A stretch of DNA of 40,051 nt from Clostridiaceae bacterium (GCA_012521015.1 JAAYNE010000117.1:1-40051); one strand, 5' to 3'; shown: positions 18,381-26,691, counted from the first letter of the stretch. Notes: generated by a model from the sequence alone, not told the origin. A program made the numbers and translations.

Positions 18381-18544
18381 AAGGAAAAGTATCAAAATAT
18401 ACCAAAAATCCGAACCTCTCTCCGATCAGGGATATTTGGTTCGGATTATCGGTTGCCTGGTGCCGGTGGCGATACATTTTCAAGAAACCTAATACAATCG
18501 AGGGTTTGTTGGCTGTCAACAGACAGTATAATCATCTAGGTTAG
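18377..18544 (+). CDS. Possible 55-aa ORF overlapping larA
   Basis: ATGA overlaps the larA stop and opens 55 codons (MKGKVSKYTKNPNLSPIRDIWFG...). The frame runs through the hairpin at 18407-18449 and ends on the stop region of the decayed dehydrogenase on the opposite strand. No homolog is recognised. Since the same bases look like the terminator of the dehydrogenase, a chance ORF is the more likely reading. Confidence 0.2.
   Translation: MKGKVSKYTKNPNLSPIRDIWFGLSVAWCRWRYIFKKPNTIEGLLAVNRQYNHLG
18402..18449 (-). terminator. Hairpin copy A, - strand terminator
   Basis: AATCCGAACC pairs with GGTTCGGATT, ten pairs around a 23-nt middle. On the - strand the stem is followed by five T residues, so it looks like a terminator for the gene decayed at 18541-18714. 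Bases 18407-18449 match copy B near the tRNA-Leu gene at 35 of 43 positions. Confidence 0.6.
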
Positions 18545-18714
18545 GAAAGCGAAATATAACTGTATGCTTCCTTATAAATTCTTACTATTTCCTCGTCTGT
18601 GAACTTTTGAGGATTATTCCCGGGAGAACCGCTTGCGATTGCGTCCGATGCCATTTTTTCAACAAGTCCTATATACTGTCGATGCTCCGGTGGTCCTCTG
18701 CGGTATTTATAAAG
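18541..18714 (-). pseudogene. 3' remnant of an iron-containing alcohol dehydrogenase
   Basis: On the - strand a 57-codon frame ends ...EHRQYIGLVEKMASDAIASGSPGNNP... and EEIVRIYKEAYSYISLS, then TAA. The SGSPGNNP block followed by a TDEEIVRIYKEAY-like tail is the C-terminus of group III Fe-dependent alcohol dehydrogenases (FucO-like family). An in-frame TAG at 18715-18717 and the adjacent gene at 18736 leave no room for the other 300-plus residues, so only the tail survives. It is too short for the ORF track. The loss implies a deletion or insertion at about 18.72 kb. Confidence 0.65.
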
Positions 18715-18735
18715 CTAGGTTCGCAGGTCAGGTTA

Positions 18736-19569
18736 TTAGATATCTTCTTTTTCAATCTTGGATAAAATTGAGTCAAATACTTCGGCACGGGGTGAAACTT
18801 CACTGTTTTTTATTGCTTCTATCGTTTGCTTTCTGCTAACCGGAACAGTTTTTGTAACAACAGAGCCTGTCGTTGTTTGCAAAGCCGGAACCAGTTTTGT
18901 GCGAATGACAAATATAATGCCGGCTCCGACCAAAAGTACCATCGGTATCAGCAACCACAACAGACCTGTATTCTTATCCTCAGCTATGTTACTCTGGTCC
19001 TCATCCGCAAAAGCCTCGCTTTCGAATACCACAACCTTGTCGCCATAGAGTTCCTTGAACAGTTTTGTGTACTCGGCAAAAATGCTTCTATCTACCTCCA
19101 CCACAACACGCGCCTCTCTTCCGCTGTCGCCAAAGCCCGGTGCTCCGACTCCTCCCCAACCGACACTGAGACCATAAAATAGTTTATTATTTTCTAAATA
19201 TTCGGAGGAAATCTCGTTAGAGACCGCCATTAACTCATTGTATGAATATTTAGCACTTCCAAAGGAAAGGCCGGAATCGTTTATCAACATACTGCGAATT
19301 TGATTCTCCGCCGTACCGTCATCTTCTACAAGAAGAACGGTAAGATTGTTTGAACTTCCGTCCGTGCTGTATACAAATCCGACATAATCAGGATAACCAT
19401 TTGTTTCCCAATGTTCATACAGGGCTACGATGTTTTCATAAGTAACATGATTGAGCGATGATCCCTGTACAACAAACTCTGAATTGCTGCTTGAATCAGT
19501 TGCCAACACCGTTATGGAAAGAGATAAAATACACATGAGTGCTATTACAAAAGCTATTATTTTTTTCAT
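18736..19569 (-). CDS. Signal-peptide membrane protein paired with ECF sigma factor
   Basis: The 277-aa product starts at the ATG at 19569, with GGAGGTG upstream; the longer track start at 19626 lacks this. It has a signal peptide (MKKIIAFVIALMCILSLSITVLA), an extracytoplasmic domain to about residue 195, one transmembrane segment (LLWLLIPMVLLVGAGIIFVI) and a cytoplasmic tail of about 55 residues. The extracellular part includes SVGWGGVGAPGFGDSGREARVVVEVD, which I cannot place in a family. Its start overlaps the sigma gene stop by four bases, and the one-pass topology fits a sensor or anti-sigma partner. The usual cytoplasmic N-terminal anti-sigma domain is absent, so this role is inference. 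Confidence 0.75.
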   Translation of the reverse strand: MKKIIAFVIALMCILSLSITVLATDSSSNSEFVVQGSSLNHVTYENIVALYEHWETNGYPDYVGFVYSTDGSSNNLTVLLVEDDGTAENQIRSMLINDSGLSFGSAKYSYNELMAVSNEISSEYLENNKLFYGLSVGWGGVGAPGFGDSGREARVVVEVDRSIFAEYTKLFKELYGDKVVVFESEAFADEDQSNIAEDKNTGLLWLLIPMVLLVGAGIIFVIRTKLVPALQTTTGSVVTKTVPVSRKQTIEAIKNSEVSPRAEVFDSILSKIEKEDI

Positions 19570-20087
19570 GTTACACCTCCGGATAAAATAGATCGTAATT
19601 GCGTAATCGCTTTCTGGTATCTCCAAAGAACTGTTCCCAACGGAATGTCCATCATATCGGAAATTTCCCGAAATTTCAGTCCGCCATTAATATGTAAGGA
19701 CACTATTTGACATTCCCGCAAAGGCAGGGTCTTCATGGCATGATCAATATCCATTTTTGTAGAAAAGTCGTCAAGCGGAAGATGCACAGTGTTCTCAACA
19801 CTATCCCAATTAGCATACTGCGGAAGCTTCCGCACATGATCAATTGCCAAATTGCGCGCCATCTGGAATAAATATGCACGAGGCTTCCTGATCGTGGGCT
19901 TAGGCGGCGACTTATACAATTTGAAGAAAACTTCCTGTAATATGTCCTCTGATAACGACCTGTCCCGCGTAATTCGCAAGATAATCGTATACATCGGCGT
20001 CTTTAGGTGGTTGTAGATATCTTCAAATGCTATCTTATCGCCACTTTGTAAAGCTATAAGTTTGTTTCTCAAGCTTTCATTATCCAT
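19566..20087 (-). CDS. ECF-type RNA polymerase sigma factor
   Basis: The 173-aa product has sigma region 2 (RSLSEDILQEVFFKLYKSPPKPTIRKPRAYLFQMARNLAIDHVRKL) and region 4 (LPLRECQIVSLHINGGLKFREISDMMDIPLGTVLWRYQKAITQLRSIL), the two domains of group 4 sigma-70 factors. AAAGGAG precedes the ATG. It is co-transcribed and overlaps with the membrane protein gene downstream. The helix-turn-helix ends in TVLWRYQKA instead of the more usual TVKSRLHRA. Target promoters are unknown. Confidence 0.92.
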   Translation of the reverse strand: MDNESLRNKLIALQSGDKIAFEDIYNHLKTPMYTIILRITRDRSLSEDILQEVFFKLYKSPPKPTIRKPRAYLFQMARNLAIDHVRKLPQYANWDSVENTVHLPLDDFSTKMDIDHAMKTLPLRECQIVSLHINGGLKFREISDMMDIPLGTVLWRYQKAITQLRSILSGGVT

Positions 20088-20131
20088 GCTTTATTTCTCC
20101 TTTCATTAACTATGACGAAAATGAGCTGTGA

Positions 20132-20160
20132 ATTATTGGCAGGACTTAAGTATTTTTCAA
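20132..20160 (-). promoter_or_regulatory. Promoter for the sigma/membrane-protein operon
   Basis: On the - strand TTGAAA and AATAAT are separated by 17 bases, about 45 bases upstream of the sigma factor ATG. It resembles a housekeeping promoter and not an ECF autoregulated one. Confidence 0.5.
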
Positions 20161-20617
20161 ATTCCTTTCAAGTTTTCTACATCTGGCGTTGTACCTTATT
20201 TTTTCTTAATAAAACTACACTAAAATGCATCCTATAGATTAGACACCAGCTGTGCTTGGAAATCCTTTAAATTGAACAGAAGGATTTCTGGAATTCTTGG
20301 CATCAAACCAATAAGATCTTTGGATATACAATAATGCTAGAAAATGATTTGTGGCAATGGCATGACTGAATCCATGACGCACTAAGCAGGAAAGCGAGAG
20401 CACAGGGAAGTAGTTTTCTCATAGTCAAAAGTTTCTTTCTCAATTTGTTGTTTCGTATTAAACATGACTGCTTCGCGCACTATCTTGGTAGCTTCCCGAA
20501 TCCTAATCTGCGACATCACGGACACCCCGTTTCAGTTTCCGTGGGGTCACGGGGTTTTGACTCCGGACGATTTACCACTCAATTACGAAAATGAGTATCT
20601 TCAAAACGCTTGCAATA

Positions 20618-20668
20618 AACAAATAATCCGAATCTATCTCCCATAGTGAAGATTTGGTTCGGATTATA
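20618..20668 (-). terminator. Hairpin copy B, terminator of tRNA-Leu
   Basis: Downstream of the tRNA on the - strand, ATAATCCGAA pairs with TTCGGATTAT, with further pairing inside (AATCT/AGAT), and TTGTTTATT follows. Bases 20625-20667 are the second copy of the 43-nt element found at 18407-18449. Confidence 0.6.
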
Positions 20669-20674
20669 TTGGTT

Positions 20675-20761
20675 TGGTGCGGAAAACAGGACTTGAACCT
20701 GCACGATCTTGCGATCACTAGCACCTGAAGCTAGCGCGTCTGCCTATTCCGCCACTTCCGC
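20675..20761 (-). tRNA. tRNA-Leu (anticodon CAG)
   Basis: On the - strand the gene starts GCGGAAG and ends TTTCCGC-A-CCA, giving a seven-pair acceptor stem with one G-T pair. The anticodon arm CTAGC-TTCAGGT-GCTAG presents CAG. A long variable arm (TGATCGCAAGATCGT) and the T arm GCAGG-TTCAAGT-CCTGT confirm a class II leucine tRNA. CCA is encoded. Its 3' end faces the accessory segment. Confidence 0.95.
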
Positions 20762-20779
20762 ATAAGTTTAGCAAACTTA

Positions 20780-20808
20780 ATAATAATCAAATTATTGGAT
20801 TATTGCAA
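20780..20808 (-). promoter_or_regulatory. tRNA-Leu promoter
   Basis: On the - strand TTGCAA and TATTAT are spaced by 17 bases, ending 18 bases before the mature tRNA 5' end. This is the expected geometry for a tRNA promoter. Confidence 0.65.
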
Positions 20809-20900
20809 GGATTTTTACATATTAAAACAAGAAATTAGGAACTTAAATTAGTTAAAATGCACTGAAAATCATTTGTTCTTAGATTATTATTTTAGTTTAA

Positions 20901-20918
20901 TATAGAATATTTATTCAT
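20901..20918. promoter_or_regulatory. ARG-box-like operator upstream of argC
   Basis: TATAGAATATTTATTCAT is a near-palindrome. Its complement ATGAATAAATATTCTATA resembles the Bacillus ArgR/AhrC box (CATGAATAAAAATTCAAG). It lies about 155 bases before argC and upstream of the candidate promoter. Arginine repression through ArgR is the expected control, but in such AT-rich DNA one site is only suggestive. Confidence 0.4.
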
Positions 20919-20970
20919 CTTAATTAATAATTATACAATTACACTATTATATAAATAAGAAATTAAATTT

Positions 20971-21000
20971 ATGACTGATACGAATGGAATGTGCTATGAT
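20971..21000 (+). promoter_or_regulatory. Candidate arg operon promoter
   Basis: ATGACT and TATGAT are separated by 18 bases, and TG precedes the -10 (TGCTATGAT, extended -10). The predicted transcript starts about 50 bases before the argC ATG. Confidence 0.5.
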
Positions 21001-21057
21001 ATTAAACGTTTTTAATAAACTTGATTTAAAATGAAATTATTGTTATATGGGAGATCT

Positions 21058-21990
21058 ATGACTAAGATATTTATCGATGGAAAGGCCGGAACTACCGGAT
21101 TGAGAATATATCAAAGATTGAGTAAATACTCAGATATTGAACTGATAACCTTAAGCGATGCAGAAAGAAAAGATACCGAGGCTAGAAAAAAGGCGATAAA
21201 TCAAGCTGACATAGTGTTTCTATGCTTGCCGGATCAAGCGGCTCGGGAAGCTGTTACTTTACTTGAGAATCCTCAGACAATTATTTTGGATACTTCAACC
21301 GCGCATCGCACAAATCCCGATTGGGCTTATGGTTTTCCGGAACTGTCGGATCAACATCGGGAAAACATTATCAATTCTAAGCGAATCAGTGTTCCGGGCT
21401 GTCACGCATCAGGATTTATTGCTTTAATTTATCCGTTGGTTGAATCAGATATTTTACCTAAATCAGCTTATTTAAGTTTTCATTCTTTAACCGGTTATAG
21501 TGGTGGCGGCAAAACGATGATTGCCGAATACGAAGATTCTGACAGAGATCAATCACTTAATTCTCCGCGGCAATATGCTTTAGACCAACAGCATAAACAT
21601 TTAATCGAAGTTAAAACGATTTCAAAACTGGAGCATCTGCCACATTTCAGTCCGATAGTTTCCGGGTTTTATAGTGGTATGCAATTGACTATACCGCTTT
21701 TTAAAGAACAATTGACTTCGGGTAAAACAATTCAGGATGTTATAGAAGTTCTTAAACAAAAATATCAGGGACCGATTGTTTCTTATAAAGATTCTCTGGA
21801 TGTTAACGGTTTTATTGCAACAAACACACTTGAAGGAATGGACAGTATGCAAGTTTCAGTGGCAGGCAATACAGATAGAATTTTACTGTTGAGTATTTAT
21901 GATAATCTCGGTAAAGGTGCATCAGGTGCAGCAATTCAATGCTTGAATATAATTTTAGGCAAAGATGAAACATATGGCTTGAAAATATAG
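21058..21990 (+). CDS. argC: N-acetyl-gamma-glutamyl-phosphate reductase
   Basis: The 310-aa product begins TKIFIDGKAGTTGLRIY, the nucleotide-binding start of the shorter (type 2) ArgC class, and has the active-site Cys in VPGCHASGF. ArgC reduces N-acetylglutamyl phosphate to the semialdehyde with NADPH. GGGAGA lies just before the ATG at 21058; the track start at 21031 lacks a ribosome binding site and adds nine residues. It is the first gene of the arginine cluster. Confidence 0.95.
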   Translation: MTKIFIDGKAGTTGLRIYQRLSKYSDIELITLSDAERKDTEARKKAINQADIVFLCLPDQAAREAVTLLENPQTIILDTSTAHRTNPDWAYGFPELSDQHRENIINSKRISVPGCHASGFIALIYPLVESDILPKSAYLSFHSLTGYSGGGKTMIAEYEDSDRDQSLNSPRQYALDQQHKHLIEVKTISKLEHLPHFSPIVSGFYSGMQLTIPLFKEQLTSGKTIQDVIEVLKQKYQGPIVSYKDSLDVNGFIATNTLEGMDSMQVSVAGNTDRILLLSIYDNLGKGASGAAIQCLNIILGKDETYGLKI

Positions 21991-22077
21991 TAATATAATT
22001 TGGAATATAAATAATACATGATTGAGAAGTTAGAAGAAATATATTTAAAAGGTCAAGGAAATTTAAAAGGAAAAGAA

Positions 22078-23289
22078 ATGAAAATTATTGAACAAGGTGT
22101 TTGTGCAGCCCAAGGATTTAAAGCTTCGGGAATTCATGCAGGAATAAGACAAAATAACAGTAAATTAGATTTGGCTTTAATCGTCAGTGAAGTTGAGGCG
22201 GAAGCGGCAGCAATATATACGAAAAATCAAGTAAAAGCAGCACCAATATATTTAACTCAAGAAAACATATCAAATGGCAAAGCCAGAGCTGTTATCTGTA
22301 ACAGCGGAAATGCTAATGCTTGTACTTCAGATGGAGAAGCAATAGCTCGTGAAACTTGTCAAATCTTAGCTGATCATTTGCAAATCAGTCCACAAGATAT
22401 AGTTGTTGCTTCTACCGGAGTAATCGGTCAACATCTTCCATTAAAACCGTTTATAGATAGTATACCTCACTTGATTGATGAATTGGGCGACAAATCTCAT
22501 TTAGCAGCTGAAGCTATCATGACGACTGATCTCAAACTCAAAGAAATTGCTGTAAGTTTTGAAATCAATGGTGTTGAATGTAAAATTGGCGGTATAGCCA
22601 AAGGTTCAGGCATGATCCATCCTAATATGGGTACCATGCTGGTATTTATTACAACTGATTGTGCAATCAGTTCGGAAATGCTGCAAAAAGCTTTAGCAAC
22701 CGATGTTGAAGATTCTTTTAATATGATCAGTGTAGATGGCGATACTTCAACCAATGATATGGTTTGTATTTTAGCCAATGGTTTAGCAGGCAATGAAAAA
22801 ATTATTGACCAAGGATCTGAGTATGAAATTTTTGCTCAGGCTTTGAATAAGATTACTGTATATTTCAGTAAAATGATTGCAGCAGATGGTGAAGGTGCGA
22901 CAAAATTGTTGGAATGCAAAGTTACCGGTGCCAAGTCTAAAACTGATGCACGTAAAATTGCAAAAAGTGTCATTAGTTCATCTTTAGTCAAAGCAGCATT
23001 TTTCGGGGCTGATGCTAATTGGGGAAGAATTCTTTCAGCAATCGGCAATAGTGAAGCGGAAGTTGATTTAACCGATATTAAAATTGCTTTCAAATCAAAA
23101 CAAGGAGAAATAATTGTTTGTGAAAACAGCATGGGAGTAGACTTTTCCGAAGAATTGGCAAAAGCGATTTTATTGGAAGATGAAATTACCATTTTGGTAA
23201 CCCTGAACCAAGGTTCGGCTGCTGCCATAGCTTGGGGGTGCGATTTGACCTACGATTACGTAAAAATCAACGGAGATTACCGCACTTAA
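22078..23289 (+). CDS. argJ: Glutamate N-acetyltransferase / amino-acid acetyltransferase
   Basis: ArgJ recycles the acetyl group from N-acetylornithine to glutamate; many bacterial forms also use acetyl-CoA. The 403-aa product has ICNSGNANACT, AKGSGMIHPNMGTML and GADANWGRI. The self-cleavage site that frees the nucleophilic Thr is the G-T bond in PNMGTML, where many homologs have A-T. The ORF track begins at 22018, but AAAAGGAAAAG directly before the ATG at 22078 and the N-terminus MKIIEQGVCAAQGFKASG favour the shorter form. Confidence 0.95.
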   Translation: MKIIEQGVCAAQGFKASGIHAGIRQNNSKLDLALIVSEVEAEAAAIYTKNQVKAAPIYLTQENISNGKARAVICNSGNANACTSDGEAIARETCQILADHLQISPQDIVVASTGVIGQHLPLKPFIDSIPHLIDELGDKSHLAAEAIMTTDLKLKEIAVSFEINGVECKIGGIAKGSGMIHPNMGTMLVFITTDCAISSEMLQKALATDVEDSFNMISVDGDTSTNDMVCILANGLAGNEKIIDQGSEYEIFAQALNKITVYFSKMIAADGEGATKLLECKVTGAKSKTDARKIAKSVISSSLVKAAFFGADANWGRILSAIGNSEAEVDLTDIKIAFKSKQGEIIVCENSMGVDFSEELAKAILLEDEITILVTLNQGSAAAIAWGCDLTYDYVKINGDYRT

Positions 23290-23399
23290 TCAGACTGTCT
23301 TAAGGACAAGATAAGATTTCTTCGGATTATATTTAATTAATCAGAAAATAAAGATGTGTTTATCGATTATTTAAGAATAAACAAAAATAAGGGTGAAAT

Positions 23400-24254
23400 A
23401 TGAATTACTCAAATGAAGAAAGAGCCAATATTCTAGTTCAGGCACTACCATATTTTCAAAGCTATAACAATAAAATTGTCGTAGTTAAATACGGTGGTAA
23501 TGCAATGATTAAAGAATACTTAATCGACTCGACCATGTATGATATCGTACTTCTGTCACTAATCGGGGTAAAAGTTGTTTTAGTTCACGGTGGTGGTATT
23601 GAGATTAATGAAGCTTTAGCTAAAATGAATATCCAAAGTAAATTCGTGAATGGTCTTCGAGTTACTGATGAAGAGACCATGCGAGTAGTGCAAATGGTTT
23701 TAGCAGGCAAAGTCAATAAAGATTTAGTCAATCTGATTCACGCCAAAGGTGGCAAAGCAATCGGACTTTCCGGCATTGATGGTCATATGATTAGAGCAAG
23801 TATTAAAGATCCATGTTTGGGTTATGTCGGCAAAATAGAAGAAGTTAATGTCCGACCAATTCTTGATGTAATTGAAAAAGGATATATTCCGGTCATATCA
23901 ACAATTGGTTGTGATGCTCAGGGAAATACTTATAATATTAATGCCGATACTGCAGCCGCGAAGATTGCAGGTGAATTAGGTGCTGAGAGTTTAATTACAA
24001 TGACTGATATTGCCGGTATTTTACGAGATGAAAAAGATGCTTCAACCTTGATTCCGGTTGTAACTTTAGAGGAGGTTGATCAACTGATTACTGATCAAGT
24101 TATTACCGGTGGTATGTTACCGAAAGTTGAATGTTGCACCAATGCATTGCGCTGGGGGGTAAATAAAGTCTTTATTATTGACGGTAGAGTGCCTCATGCA
24201 TTATTAATTGAGACTTTGACTGATTCCGGAATTGGAACTATGTTTGTTAAATAG
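23400..24254 (+). CDS. argB: Acetylglutamate kinase
   Basis: The 284-aa product matches the amino-acid kinase family member ArgB: VVKYGGNAM (ATP phosphate binding), VLVHGGG, GLSGIDGHMI, and NINADTAAAKIAGELGAE. It phosphorylates N-acetylglutamate and is often feedback-inhibited by arginine. A GGTGAAAT stretch precedes the ATG. It follows argJ after 110 bases with no clear terminator. Confidence 0.96.
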   Translation: MNYSNEERANILVQALPYFQSYNNKIVVVKYGGNAMIKEYLIDSTMYDIVLLSLIGVKVVLVHGGGIEINEALAKMNIQSKFVNGLRVTDEETMRVVQMVLAGKVNKDLVNLIHAKGGKAIGLSGIDGHMIRASIKDPCLGYVGKIEEVNVRPILDVIEKGYIPVISTIGCDAQGNTYNINADTAAAKIAGELGAESLITMTDIAGILRDEKDASTLIPVVTLEEVDQLITDQVITGGMLPKVECCTNALRWGVNKVFIIDGRVPHALLIETLTDSGIGTMFVK

Positions 24255-24370
24255 GTTTAAAACACGTGAAATTTAGAAAAACAATCAATTTACTTGAAAT
24301 TTGTTGAAAACTTACTTAGAAACCACTAATTGAAAATATATTTTATAAATACACAGAAAGAAAGTTTGAT

Positions 24371-25546
24371 ATGAATATTAAACATGATGACCAAAAATTT
24401 ATCGCTAATACATATAATCGTTTTCCTGTCGTAATCAAATATGGTAAAGGTAGTTTAGTCTATGATGAGAACGATCGAGAATATATTGATCTGTCAGGTG
24501 GAATTGCTGTTAATACTTTTGGATTTGCTGATCAAGAGTGGATTGATGCGATCACTAATCAGTTGCAGCAGGTTCAACATACTTCAAATTTATATTATAC
24601 TGAGCCCGCCGTGAAATTAGCTGAATTGCTTTGTGGTAGAACTGATATGCAAAAAGTATTCTTTTCAAATTCGGGTGGTGAAGCTAATGAGTGTGCGATT
24701 AAGGTAGCCCGTAAATATGCTGCAGATCTGAAAGGTCAAGATCATTACACGATTATCACTTTAGAAAACAGCTTTCATGGGCGAACAATTACGACTTTGG
24801 CGGCAACAGGTCAAGCTGAATTCCATCAGGATTTTACACCACTAACTCCGGGTTTTGTTTATGCTCGGGCAAATATTTTTTCGGATATTGAAAAACTGGC
24901 GGAGCAGAATAAATGTGCAGCAATTATGCTTGAAGTAGTCCAAGGTGAGGGAGGCGTAAATTCTCTAAATCAAGAATATCTTGATCAAGTAGCTGATTTT
25001 TGCAAAAAAAATGATTTGTTATTGATTATAGATGAAGTCCAAACCGGTAATGGTCGGACCGGTGAACTGTTTAGTTATATGAATTTCGGTTTAAAACCGG
25101 ATATTGTTACTACGGCCAAGGGATTGGGTGGGGGATTACCACTCGGTGCTACAATTTTAGGTAATAAAGTTCAAAACACCTTGACACCGGGTACACACGG
25201 TTCGACATTCGGAGGTAATCCGGTCTGTTGTGCAGGTGCAATTAATATTTTACAAAGAATCGATAACGATTTATTATCTGAAGTAAAACAAAAATCGGAA
25301 TATATAATTAATGCCTTAAAAAATGCCAAGGGAATCAAAAGTGTTACCGGTCTGGGTTTAATGCTGGGAATAGAAGTTGAGCGTAATAATCAAGATATTA
25401 TCCAAGAATGTATTGAACAAGGTGTTTTAGTTATTTCTGCAAAAAATAAAGTACGTCTTTTGCCGGCTTTAAATATTCCACAAGATACTTTAACACAAGC
25501 AATCAATATCCTTAAAAGGATATGTGCCAAAACTGATAATGTTTGA
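24371..25546 (+). CDS. argD: Acetylornithine aminotransferase
   Basis: The 391-aa product is a class III PLP aminotransferase: NSGGEANECAIK, SFHGRTI, IIDEVQTGNGRTG, and the PLP lysine in TTAKGLGGGLPLGA. It converts N-acetylglutamate semialdehyde to N-acetylornithine with glutamate as amino donor. The arg context supports ArgD over other ornithine-type aminotransferases. AAAGAAAG precedes the ATG. Confidence 0.94.
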   Translation: MNIKHDDQKFIANTYNRFPVVIKYGKGSLVYDENDREYIDLSGGIAVNTFGFADQEWIDAITNQLQQVQHTSNLYYTEPAVKLAELLCGRTDMQKVFFSNSGGEANECAIKVARKYAADLKGQDHYTIITLENSFHGRTITTLAATGQAEFHQDFTPLTPGFVYARANIFSDIEKLAEQNKCAAIMLEVVQGEGGVNSLNQEYLDQVADFCKKNDLLLIIDEVQTGNGRTGELFSYMNFGLKPDIVTTAKGLGGGLPLGATILGNKVQNTLTPGTHGSTFGGNPVCCAGAINILQRIDNDLLSEVKQKSEYIINALKNAKGIKSVTGLGLMLGIEVERNNQDIIQECIEQGVLVISAKNKVRLLPALNIPQDTLTQAINILKRICAKTDNV

Positions 25547-25610
25547 ATAAGGACATAGACCAAGATGCATAATGTCAGGTGAAAATCGTATTTTTGTTCC
25601 GGTAATCAAT

Positions 25611-25638
25611 ATCAGCAGTTCTTTTAGAATTTGCTGAT
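25611..25638 (+). other. Hairpin between argD and argF
   Basis: ATCAGCA pairs with TGCTGAT, and inside it TTCT pairs with AGAA around a TTT loop, giving 11 pairs with a small internal loop. TTAAATAATTAA follows, which is not a clean T-tract. It may be a weak terminator or an mRNA-stability hairpin. Confidence 0.45.
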
Positions 25639-25669
25639 TTAAATAATTAATAGAAAAGTTGGGCTAATT

Positions 25670-26665
25670 ATGAACTTAAAAAATCGAGATTTTCTTCAAA
25701 TTATGGATTTTACACCAGATGAAATTAAGTATTTATTAAGATTGGCTTTAGAATACAAAATAAAAAAACAAAAACGTATTCCACATCGGGAATTTGAAGA
25801 ATATAATATCGCTTTGATTTTTGAAAAATCCAGTACGCGAACTAGATGCAGTTTTGAAGTTGCAGCTCATGATCTGGGTATGGGATCAACTTATATTAAC
25901 TCTAACAATTCGCATTTAGGTGTAAAAGAAAGTATTGCTGATACCGCAAGGATTTTATCCGGAATTTATGACGGTATTTGTTATCGTGGTTATGAACAAA
26001 AAATTGTTGATGAGTTAGCTGAGCATGCACTCGTTCCGGTCTGGAACGGACTAACCAATGAAGCACATCCTACTCAGATTTTAGCTGATTTTATGACCAT
26101 TAAAGAGAAGTTCGGTCATTTAAAAGGCGTAAAAATGGTTTATCTAGGGGATGCTCATTATAATATCGGAAATTCATTATTAGTAGGAGCAGCAAAAATG
26201 GGTATGGATTTCACGATTGCTGCTCCCAAAGAATTTTATCCGACTCCGGAATTGATTGCCAAATGTCAAATTATTGCAGAACAGACCGGTGCCAAACTCC
26301 GTTTTGAAGAAGATATCCAAAAAGCTGCTGTAAATGCTGATGTGCTATATACGGATGTCTGGGTATCAATGGGTGAACCAGAAGAATTTTGGATACCTAG
26401 AATCAAACAATTGGCTCATTGTCAGGTCAATCAAGAATTAATGGCTTTAGCTAATGAAGATGCTATTTTTATGCATTGTTTGCCGGCATTTCATAATTTG
26501 GAAACAACTACTGCCAGAGAAATTAATCTGAAAACCGGTATCGAAGAAATGGAAGTTACCGATGATGTTTTTAACGGTGAACAATCTTATGTTTATCAAC
26601 AAGCTGAAAACCGCATGCATACAATCAAAGCTGTAATGGCTGCTACTATAAATAAGGAAATATAG
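25670..26665 (+). CDS. argF: Ornithine carbamoyltransferase
   Basis: The 331-aa product has the carbamoyl-phosphate motif SSTRTRCSFEVA, HPTQILADF, and the ornithine-binding HCLPAFHN. It makes citrulline from ornithine and carbamoyl phosphate. In the biosynthetic cluster it is ArgF and not the catabolic ArcB; no arcA or arcC is near. The ribosome binding site is weak (GAAAAG). Confidence 0.95.
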   Translation: MNLKNRDFLQIMDFTPDEIKYLLRLALEYKIKKQKRIPHREFEEYNIALIFEKSSTRTRCSFEVAAHDLGMGSTYINSNNSHLGVKESIADTARILSGIYDGICYRGYEQKIVDELAEHALVPVWNGLTNEAHPTQILADFMTIKEKFGHLKGVKMVYLGDAHYNIGNSLLVGAAKMGMDFTIAAPKEFYPTPELIAKCQIIAEQTGAKLRFEEDIQKAAVNADVLYTDVWVSMGEPEEFWIPRIKQLAHCQVNQELMALANEDAIFMHCLPAFHNLETTTAREINLKTGIEEMEVTDDVFNGEQSYVYQQAENRMHTIKAVMAATINKEI

Positions 26666-26691
26666 TAGCAATTAAAGGAAAAGTTAATCAA

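Larger units (their letters stand above)
20088..20674. other. Gene-poor stretch between sigma gene and tRNA-Leu
   Basis: These 587 bases hold the probable sigma-operon promoter (20132-20160), a 9-bp hairpin (GAAATCCTT/AAGGATTTC, 20259-20288), a GC-rich inverted repeat (ACCCCGT/ACGGGGT near 20525-20556), and hairpin copy B. A 60-codon + strand frame at 20464-20646 has no ribosome binding site and no recognisable protein. The - strand shows short open frames, also unrecognised. I read it as decayed or non-coding DNA at the edge of the accessory segment. Confidence 0.5.

Noticed and set aside
18633-19182. Several + strand ORFs across the membrane protein gene
   Set aside because: They are antisense shadows of the - strand gene, which has a ribosome binding site, signal peptide and coherent topology.
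20464-20646. 60-aa + strand ORF before tRNA-Leu
   Set aside because: No ribosome binding site, no recognisable protein, and it runs into hairpin copy B; likely chance or relic.
23308-23333. Third copy of the hairpin element after argJ
   Set aside because: Only the 13-mer TTCGGATTATATT and a few flanking bases match copy B; the other hairpin arm is missing.
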